Below are positions 15,121-20,644 of a stretch of 20,644 bases of DNA, in pieces; the first letter of the stretch is position 1, and every line of letters begins with the position of its first letter. The notes under the pieces were generated by a model. That model did not search any database, was not told the DNA's origin, and was given only the letters and a program-made list of their open reading frames with translations. The DNA is taken from assembly GCA_900768075.1 (NCBI GenBank), contig CAAGBN010000044.1, positions 1 to 20,644 of the forward strand. Direction: 5' to 3'. The DNA comes from Clostridia bacterium. Its GTDB lineage: Bacteria; Bacillota; Clostridia; Oscillospirales; Acutalibacteraceae. A program made the position numbers and the translations under genes.

Positions 15121-16368
15121 TCAGATTGAAAGTCTCAGATTCGCCTGTTCAAAGGCAATCTCATCTGTTTTTTCAAAATTTATACCTACATTTTTGCAGA
15201 TATCGATAAGATCAGGAACGATACCCTTATCCTGATAGTTTTCGCAAATGTTCATAATCAGCGTACCGCCAAAATCAACAGCGGCAACGTTACATTCGCC
15301 GAAATCCGGCCAAGAGCGGAAATTGAAGTCAGCAAGTCGGGACATAACCTCGTCAGGCAAATCTATTCTGCCAAGATAGGTGAATGTGAAATTGCAGTCC
15401 GCATGCTTCGACGCAGCAGCAACAACCTTCGCCATAGCTTTTTGCAGGAAGGGAGGCTTTACGTAAACAATGGGTCTTAACATATCCAGAGTTTCCGTTG
15501 TTATCTTTACAATATTTTCAGGCTGTACAGCAAGGTCGAGAATTGCACGGTAAATGGTGCTTACGAGAGCGAAATCCATAGTGTCGTAACGGTCGATATA
15601 TGTAATATACTTGGAGACGATGAAGTTATGCATTGTCTGTAAGCCCATAGGGCCGCGACAGTCAACAACAATATTGCATCTGACATTTCTGTTCTTCGCC
15701 TTTGGATTGATATGCTTACGTATTGCCATAGAAACCAAAGGAGGCAATACCGCCGCCGGAGATGAATCATTCTTTTTTGCGGCTGTAAGCACCTGACTCA
15801 TCGGTACCTTCAGAATGTGGCAATCTGTACGGTAACCACGCTTGATAAAGGGAAGCGAATTGGCTGCAAAACCGGGATCCTGCTTCTTTTCAGGAATACC
15901 CTTTTCCTCTTTGTTGTAGATGCTTTCAAGAAGTGGCTCCAGGACAGGCTCTACCAACCTTTTCACACCGAAATAATAGCAAAGTACTGAGGAAAAGAAG
16001 GCATAAGCGCCTTTGCCGTCACTGACTGCGTGGCACCATTCAAAGGAAATAGTGTATTCATCATAGCACATCTGCCACAAAAAGCCGTTTGTTGCATCAC
16101 CAAAGGCAAGGGGTCTGTTTTCTTCGGCTGCAGGTATCAGCAAAAATTCTCTTTCGTTGGTTTCAAGGTAATACCCCTTCTTATATCGCAGGGTACAGGC
16201 AAACAGCGGATGATCACACAGCGATTTCTTTACTGCTTCATATAAGCGCTCTGCATCCACCTTTTCCTTGAGCTTAACCTGCAAAAAAGGATTGTTTTCA
16301 ATTTGCGTTTTGTTTGCAGCGATGGGATACAGGTCCATAATACCCATCTCATACTTCATTTTTGTCAT
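15121..16368 (-). CDS. Condensation-domain-like acyltransferase (alcohol acetyltransferase / PapA-like)
   Basis: This protein belongs by motif to the CoA-dependent acyltransferase superfamily, which joins acyl groups to alcohols or amines. The frame opens at 16392, but the ATG at 16368 has GGAGG 8 bases upstream and is preferred, giving 415 aa. The catalytic H-x-x-x-D-G motif is at 113-118 (HAVSDG); the residue before the His is Cys where many relatives have a second His. The second half contains a DFG-type stretch (AAVDFGGTLIMNI) resembling the structural DFGWG motif. No membrane segment is seen. It could make esters of alcohols, lipids or secondary metabolites; no carrier protein or NRPS module is nearby. 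It has a leader of about 158 bases and operator-like repeats at its promoter, so it is probably tightly regulated. Confidence 0.75.
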   Translation of the reverse strand: MTKMKYEMGIMDLYPIAANKTQIENNPFLQVKLKEKVDAERLYEAVKKSLCDHPLFACTLRYKKGYYLETNEREFLLIPAAEENRPLAFGDATNGFLWQMCYDEYTISFEWCHAVSDGKGAYAFFSSVLCYYFGVKRLVEPVLEPLLESIYNKEEKGIPEKKQDPGFAANSLPFIKRGYRTDCHILKVPMSQVLTAAKKNDSSPAAVLPPLVSMAIRKHINPKAKNRNVRCNIVVDCRGPMGLQTMHNFIVSKYITYIDRYDTMDFALVSTIYRAILDLAVQPENIVKITTETLDMLRPIVYVKPPFLQKAMAKVVAAASKHADCNFTFTYLGRIDLPDEVMSRLADFNFRSWPDFGECNVAAVDFGGTLIMNICENYQDKGIVPDLIDICKNVGINFEKTDEIAFEQANLRLSI

Positions 16369-16515
16369 GCTTGCTACCTCCAAATATATCATTTTAGAGT
16401 AATGTTTGGATCAGGTTTCTTCAAAGGGTCAGACTGCATACCACTATCGGTTATAGGAAATTACCGGTAAAGCTTTCTTCAACAAAGCAAATTACAGCGT
16501 CAGCCCCGGAAAAAT

Positions 16516-16529
16516 ATAGTTTTAACTAT
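16516..16529. repeat. Palindrome at the acyltransferase transcription start
   Basis: ATAGTT and AACTAT are perfect arms separated by TT. The palindrome sits just downstream of the minus-strand -10, where a repressor could bind. Confidence 0.45.
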
Positions 16530-16532
16530 CTC

Positions 16533-16568
16533 ATTATACTACTCTACTTCTTACAAACATCTTACAAA
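16533..16568 (-). promoter_or_regulatory. Acyltransferase promoter with direct-repeat operator
   Basis: On the minus strand, -10 TATAAT (16533-16538) lacks a good -35. In its place are two direct repeats, TTTGTAAGA at 16560-16568 and 16549-16557, 11 bases apart, ending 10 bases before the -10. The arrangement (TGTAAG-N5-TGTAAG) is typical of sites for OmpR-family activators and close to the WalR-type pattern TGTWAH-N5-TGTWAH, differing at the last base of each half. Confidence 0.5.
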
Positions 16569-16677
16569 TAACGGCAGGTGTAAAAAATTTTCAGCTTATC
16601 AAAAAATATTTGAATTTACTTAGAGTTAAGCAGGTTCTTTTTTATAGCGTTCACATCAGGATTTAATGTCAAATCAG

Positions 16678-16706
16678 TTGCCTTTACCTTTCACTTGGTA
16701 TATAAT
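16678..16706 (+). promoter_or_regulatory. Promoter of the permease operon
   Basis: -35 TTGCCT (16678-16683) and -10 TATAAT (16701-16706) are 17 bases apart. Since it lies inside the longer open frame starting at 16666, the ATG at 16741 (AAGGAG 9 bases upstream) must be the permease start. Confidence 0.75.
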
Positions 16707-16740
16707 GACATTATCAGTTAAACTCAAGGAGTGTAAAAAT

Positions 16741-17880
16741 ATGGAAAAGAACAAACTCTCAGTATGGCAAAGTGCCTGTATAATCACAGGCTACGGTGTC
16801 GGTGGTGGCATTATGGCTATGCCCTACCTTGCAGAAAAGAACGGCATTTTAATGGCTATGGTTATCCTTGTGCTGTCATTTCTTGCCAACTTAATCATTC
16901 ACCTTATGATTGCCGACATCTCAATCAAAAGCGGCGGCAAATCACAGATTGTTGAGGTTTTCTCAAAGTATCTCTTCACAGGTAAATATCAGAAGCCTGT
17001 TACCCTTTTCTTCTTTGTGGTAATGGCTCTGGTTATGTTCACAAACCTTGCCGCTTACATATCAGGTGCGGCTGAAATCATCACCGACCTTATCGGTGTA
17101 CCGATGATAGTTTCAAAGCTGATTTTCTACGCTGCAGCCGCAAGTGTTGTTCTCTTCGGTCTTAAGGCTGTAGGTGTCAGCGAAACAGTTGCCGTATCAG
17201 TTATCTTCGGCGTTATCGGTGTACTTGGTGTATGCTCACTCTTCAACATCACTAACCCTCTTAATTTCAGTATAGGGCAGCCTAATCATATCCTCGCTTT
17301 CTTTGGTATGGCAATGCTTGCCTTCTCTGCTTTCTTCTCCGTACCTCAGGCGGTAAAAGGTCTTGACGCTGATGCTAAAAAGGTTAAAAAGGCTGTTTTC
17401 CTCGGTCTTACAAATAACCTTGTACTTATGATTGTTATCACTCTCTGTGCTCTTCTTGCTTCAACAGAGGTTACAGAGGTTGCTATGATTGGCTGGAGCA
17501 AGGGTATCGGCTCGTGGGCTCAGATTGCAGGCTCACTTTTCACTATCCTTGCTATGATTACAAGCTATTGGGCAATCTCACTTGCTCTTGCTGATATCAC
17601 AGAAGAGCAGATTAAAAAGGACAAGAGAATCTGCTGGATTATCGCAACACTCCCCTCACTTCTTATGACCTTCCTTAACCTTGGCGGCTTTATGGAATTT
17701 ATGAGAATCGGTGGCGGTCTTATCGGTATTCTTATCGCTATTCTCGTTATTCCCGCTTACCGCAAGAGCCTTAAGGATGAGGGTGACAGTACCCTCGGCA
17801 ACAAGTGTGGCACCTTTGTGCAGATTCTCGTTATCATTGCACAGCTTCTTATGGCTGTGGGTAATGTGGTGCCCGTATGA
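16741..17880 (+). CDS. Amino-acid permease of the APC superfamily (HAAAP-like)
   Basis: This integral membrane transporter has 379 aa from the preferred start. About eleven hydrophobic helices can be counted. The first helix contains the Gly-rich break GYGVGGGIMAMPYLA, typical of helix 1 of APC-superfamily amino-acid permeases, where substrate and ion bind. The overall pattern resembles the hydroxy/aromatic amino-acid permease branch, driven by proton or sodium symport. The exact substrate is not evident. It is first in a three-gene operon and overlaps the amidohydrolase start by 4 bases, so the two are translationally coupled. An importer paired with an intracellular amidohydrolase suggests uptake followed by hydrolysis of an amino-acid derivative or N-acyl compound, which is an inference from gene order. 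Confidence 0.85.
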   Translation: MEKNKLSVWQSACIITGYGVGGGIMAMPYLAEKNGILMAMVILVLSFLANLIIHLMIADISIKSGGKSQIVEVFSKYLFTGKYQKPVTLFFFVVMALVMFTNLAAYISGAAEIITDLIGVPMIVSKLIFYAAAASVVLFGLKAVGVSETVAVSVIFGVIGVLGVCSLFNITNPLNFSIGQPNHILAFFGMAMLAFSAFFSVPQAVKGLDADAKKVKKAVFLGLTNNLVLMIVITLCALLASTEVTEVAMIGWSKGIGSWAQIAGSLFTILAMITSYWAISLALADITEEQIKKDKRICWIIATLPSLLMTFLNLGGFMEFMRIGGGLIGILIAILVIPAYRKSLKDEGDSTLGNKCGTFVQILVIIAQLLMAVGNVVPV

Positions 17881-19475
17881 TGAAAAGACTCTATTTCGGT
17901 GGCAAAATTCACTCTATGGTGTCGGAGGATGACATCTTCTGCGTTATGGTAACCGAGGGTGAAAAGATAACTTACACGGGTGACGAAATCCCATCAGGCA
18001 CTTTCGACGAAAAGATTGACCTTATGGGCAAACACGTATACCCAACAATGACAGACTCGCATCTGCACTTGCTTTATACTATCGTGCTTGCAGCGGCAAG
18101 CTTCAACATCTGCGAAATCACAGCCGACGGTGTAAAGCCCGACAATATGGCTGATATAGGCGAAAGAGTCAAGGCTTTCTGCAAGGCTAATCCCAAACAG
18201 AAAATCATCACTGCCAACGGATTTATCATCTCTGCAGTTAATGAAAAGAGGCTCCCCACACGTTTTGAGCTTGACGAATGGTCAAAGGGTAGAGCGATGA
18301 TTGTTTACAGCATCGACGGTCACAGCAGTGCTATTTCCACAAAGCTTATGGAAATGCTGAAACTCCCCACCAAGGACAGCGACGGTATTTTTTCGGGCGA
18401 GGCTCACGAGTTTATGCAAGGCAAGGTCACAACTCTAATCGCTTCAAATGTTACCCCTGCAATCATCGCAAAGGGTATTGCTAACTTCTCAAACCTCTGT
18501 GCCTCTTACGGTATCAGCAGAGTCTGTGCTATGGACGGCAACGAGGACGTGGAAAACGATATTCTTACAAAGGCTCTTGCTTTTCTTGCCGAGAGAATGG
18601 ACATTGATGTGAGACTTTTCCCACAGTATATGGACTATGACAGACAGCAGAGTTTTCGCAAAAAGCAGAAGACTCTCCGTGCAGGCGGTTGCGGTGTATG
18701 GGAGCTTGACGGCTCTGTCGGCTCACACAGTGCAGCATTTAATGAGCCCTACAAGGATAGCGGCACACAAGGTCACTGCTACTACAAAAAGGATAAAATC
18801 AAGTCCAAGGTCAGCGAGGCACTTGACAAAAATATCCGTCTTTCCTGTCACGCAATCGGTGAAAGTGCTATCGACCAGATTACGGAAATCTACGGTGAGC
18901 TTGCAGACCGAATTCCCACAAGCGGAGCTATGATGAGAATTGACCACTTTGAATTTCCGTCTCAAAAGGCTGTGGAGCTTATCAAAAAGCTTCCTCTTGC
19001 AATTACTGTTCAACCGGGCTTTTCCTGGATAGATAAGCATTTCCTTAAAAGCTACGAGCAGTTCTTACCTGAAAGCATCATAAACAGACAACTTCCTCTT
19101 AAAGATTTACTCGGCAGTGATGTATGTGTCTGCGGTTCAAGCGACTCCCCCGTACAGTCAGTTAACCCCTATGAGCAGATGCTCGGTATGGTGGACTTCT
19201 ATCTGCAAGACCAATCCATAACACCCTATGAAGCTCTCAAAACTTATACAGTTAACCCTGCGAAGATGCTCGGTGAGCTTAACACGGGCACTCTTAAAAA
19301 GGGCAACGATGCTGACTTTTTCGTCTGCGACAGAGACATACTTTCCTGCAAGGGTACGGATATTACTCTTTGCAAGGCGGAGTATATGGTTGTCCGTGGC
19401 GAGAGGTATAAGGAGAAGAAAGGTACCATCGGCGAGCTTTTGAAGATGGTTGTCACTAAACCTCATAAGATATAA
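17877..19475 (+). CDS. Amidohydrolase family 3 protein (YtcJ-like)
   Basis: This metal-dependent hydrolase has 532 aa, normal for the YtcJ branch. The metal-site residues are His62 and His64 (DSHLHL), His325 (CHAIGE), His357 (RIDHFEF) and Asp423 (GSSDSPV). DGSVGSHSAAF at about 278-288 matches the DGSLGSRTA signature of this branch. Members cleave C-N bonds of N-substituted amides, ureas or cyclic amides, but most are uncharacterised. The ATG overlaps the permease stop as ATGA; a second ATG follows at once, so the start is 17877 or 17880. There is no signal peptide, so it is cytoplasmic. The coupled permease probably supplies its substrate. Confidence 0.9.
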   Translation: MMKRLYFGGKIHSMVSEDDIFCVMVTEGEKITYTGDEIPSGTFDEKIDLMGKHVYPTMTDSHLHLLYTIVLAAASFNICEITADGVKPDNMADIGERVKAFCKANPKQKIITANGFIISAVNEKRLPTRFELDEWSKGRAMIVYSIDGHSSAISTKLMEMLKLPTKDSDGIFSGEAHEFMQGKVTTLIASNVTPAIIAKGIANFSNLCASYGISRVCAMDGNEDVENDILTKALAFLAERMDIDVRLFPQYMDYDRQQSFRKKQKTLRAGGCGVWELDGSVGSHSAAFNEPYKDSGTQGHCYYKKDKIKSKVSEALDKNIRLSCHAIGESAIDQITEIYGELADRIPTSGAMMRIDHFEFPSQKAVELIKKLPLAITVQPGFSWIDKHFLKSYEQFLPESIINRQLPLKDLLGSDVCVCGSSDSPVQSVNPYEQMLGMVDFYLQDQSITPYEALKTYTVNPAKMLGELNTGTLKKGNDADFFVCDRDILSCKGTDITLCKAEYMVVRGERYKEKKGTIGELLKMVVTKPHKI

Positions 19476-19498
19476 ACAAAATGGAAACGGTGCTGATA

Positions 19499-19897
19499 AT
19501 GAAAAAATTTACGGTAATACTGATATTGATAATTACATGTGCCGCTATACTTTACGGCTGTACATCAGGTGGTGAAAGCAAAATGGAAAATTCATACGAA
19601 CAGATTACTCCTGCCCGGGCGAAAGAAATAATGGACTCACAAGACGGTTATATTATTCTTGATGTCCGTACACAGGAAGAATTTGATGAATCTCATATAG
19701 AGGGTGCTATTCTTATACCCGACTATGAAATTACCAACAAGGCCGAAAGCGTACTCAAGGATAAAGACCAGCTTATTCTCGTTTACTGCAGAAGCGGCAG
19801 ACGAAGCAAGCTTGCCGCAGAAGCGCTTGTAGAGCTTGGATATACCAATGTTAAAGAATTCGGCGGTATAATTGACTGGCCTTACGAGACTGTCTGA
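19499..19897 (+). CDS. Rhodanese-domain lipoprotein
   Basis: This is a small extracytoplasmic sulfurtransferase-like protein, 132 aa from the ATG at 19499. An earlier ATG at 19481 adds six residues with no ribosome site. Residues 1-20 form a lipoprotein signal (MKK, hydrophobic core, LYGC) with Cys21 as the lipidation site; Tyr at -2 is unusual for a lipobox. The rhodanese domain (about 33-130) has LDVRTQEEFDESHI and the active-site loop CRSGRR beginning at Cys97, preceded by LVYC. It should carry persulfide sulfur on Cys97, though its partner is unknown. It lies 23 bases after the amidohydrolase and has no promoter of its own that I can see, so it is probably the last gene of the operon. No functional link to the permease or amidohydrolase is evident. 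Confidence 0.9.
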   Translation: MKKFTVILILIITCAAILYGCTSGGESKMENSYEQITPARAKEIMDSQDGYIILDVRTQEEFDESHIEGAILIPDYEITNKAESVLKDKDQLILVYCRSGRRSKLAAEALVELGYTNVKEFGGIIDWPYETV

Positions 19898-19942
19898 TAT
19901 TGAAATTAACAGTCAAGACAATTGAACAGAGCAAATAAAATC

Positions 19943-19967
19943 ACCCCTGACTTTTTCGGTCAGGGGT
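19943..19967. terminator. Bidirectional terminator between rhodanese and MerR genes
   Basis: ACCCCTGAC (19943-19951) pairs perfectly with GTCAGGGGT (19959-19967), a 9-bp stem with a 7-base loop. On the minus strand GATTTTATTT follows, a better U-tract than the plus-strand TTAAGCTTT, so it serves the MerR gene best and probably both. Confidence 0.85.
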
Positions 19968-19993
19968 TAAGCTTTATGTCAGCAAATTGAAAT

Positions 19994-20644
19994 TTACTTA
20001 CTGCAATACACCGCAATTGCTTCACAGATAAATGTAGCAGTACCGTCCGCATGCTTATCAATGTTGTTCGTAAAGCGCTCGTCCGCTACATACATCTGAC
20101 CGAGACTTGCCAGTATTTCGTTTGTACAAAGATAGTAATTCTCGGTGATATGATTCTGCAGCATTTTTACAAGGTGTTGTGCTTCAGTGGAATCGGCACT
20201 TTCGTCCTTTTTCATACAGAGTGCAAACTCTTCCATAATATGGTCCATTCCCACAGCAAGGTCATTCCACTTCTGCTTGGAGTAGTTCTTAGTCCGTTCT
20301 GTATGTTCCTTGTATGCATCCGTTTTGCCCCATTTTTCTCTGGCTTCAGCCTTATATTTTTCAAATTCGCTGTTATCGAATGCTGTCATAACATTGTCTC
20401 CTTTCACGGCACCGTCAATAGCAGAAATCAACCGCTCTAACCGCTCTTTTTTGAGTGTGAGAAGTTGTTTTTGCTCGTTTAATGCCTTAACTTTATCATA
20501 ATTCGGGGATGACAAAATCTCTTCAATGCGCTTTAAGGAAAAGTCAAGTTCACGGTAAAAGAGAATCTCTTGCATACGAAGAAGAGAATTTTCGTCGTAA
20601 AAACGATAGCCTGTTGACCTGTCAACAACGGCTGGCAGATCGGA
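19994..20644 (-). CDS. MerR-family regulator with TipAS drug-binding domain (5' end outside window)
   Basis: The reading frame stays open to the right edge, so the gene is partial and the Met at 20575 is internal. The visible N-terminal part, VDRSTGYRFYDENSLLRMQE, is the wing and second half of a MerR DNA-binding domain, followed by FYRELDFSLKRIEEIL. A coiled-coil dimerisation helix rich in Lys/Glu/Leu comes next (about 45-75 visible residues in). The C-terminal about 130 residues (from FEKYKAEAREKWG to the end) match the all-helical TipAS domain, which in TipAL binds thiopeptide antibiotics and other compounds. The start of the recognition helix is missing from the window. It would activate a promoter, probably its own or that of an efflux gene beyond the window, on binding a drug. 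It converges on the rhodanese gene. Confidence 0.92.
   Translation of the reverse strand, partial: SDLPAVVDRSTGYRFYDENSLLRMQEILFYRELDFSLKRIEEILSSPNYDKVKALNEQKQLLTLKKERLERLISAIDGAVKGDNVMTAFDNSEFEKYKAEAREKWGKTDAYKEHTERTKNYSKQKWNDLAVGMDHIMEEFALCMKKDESADSTEAQHLVKMLQNHITENYYLCTNEILASLGQMYVADERFTNNIDKHADGTATFICEAIAVYCSK

Larger units (their letters stand above)
16369..16740. other. Regulatory intergenic region between divergent genes
   Basis: This gap carries the acyltransferase leader and promoter (minus) and the permease promoter (plus). A 16-codon frame in the leader starts at an ATG near 16440 on the minus strand and ends by overlapping the first in-frame ATG of the acyltransferase frame. It has no good ribosome site. 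I found no match by eye to a riboswitch or T-box. Confidence 0.5.

Noticed and set aside
16393..16440. 16-codon leader peptide on the minus strand ending at the acyltransferase frame
   Set aside because: Its ribosome site is poor and it has no run of a regulatory amino acid. I mention it within the leader but do not call it a gene.

Overview
The window looks like chromosome of an anaerobic, moderately low-GC Clostridia-type Firmicute, possibly a gut Oscillospiraceae/Ruminococcaceae relative. The reasons are AGGAGG-type ribosome sites, many clear sigma-A promoters (three share the extended -10 TGATATAAT), short U-rich terminators, a superoxide-reductase-like protein and glycan-degrading enzymes. 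The lineage is an inference; there is no rRNA or other marker gene here. I saw no tRNA, CRISPR array, insertion sequence or phage gene.

Left part (1-5.4 kb, mostly minus strand). A response regulator and sensor histidine kinase form a tight two-gene operon (1723-2402). Upstream of it is a separate gene encoding an unusual fusion: a Cro/C1-type helix-turn-helix followed by a complete desulfoferrodoxin (desulforedoxin plus superoxide reductase) module with every iron ligand in place but the usual catalytic Lys replaced by Ala. It sits directly behind ilvD, whose product is a classic superoxide-sensitive iron-sulfur dehydratase, and it has its own promoter and terminator. A small beta-rich protein of unknown function (5075-5401, plus strand) is divergent from ilvD.

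Middle (5.5-14.8 kb). An Ntn-type linear amide C-N hydrolase converges on an M20 metallopeptidase. Next comes a small glycan-degradation island: a cytoplasmic GH78 alpha-L-rhamnosidase-like enzyme (plus strand), a formylglycine-type sulfatase without a signal peptide (minus), and a second GH78-like enzyme with an N-terminal export or anchor segment (minus). Each has its own promoter and/or terminator. Together they could remove sulfate and rhamnose from a sulfated, rhamnose-containing glycan, with one enzyme outside and two inside the cell. A 54-residue membrane protein lies upstream of the second rhamnosidase.

Right part (15.1-20.6 kb). An acyltransferase/condensation-like protein (minus) has a long leader and an operator-like direct repeat. 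A plus-strand operon encodes an amino-acid permease, a YtcJ-type amidohydrolase (4-bp overlap with the permease) and a rhodanese lipoprotein. A MerR-family regulator with a TipAS drug-binding domain converges on this operon and runs off the right edge.

The most interesting item is the HTH-desulforedoxin-SOR fusion, which may be an iron-based superoxide/redox-sensing repressor.
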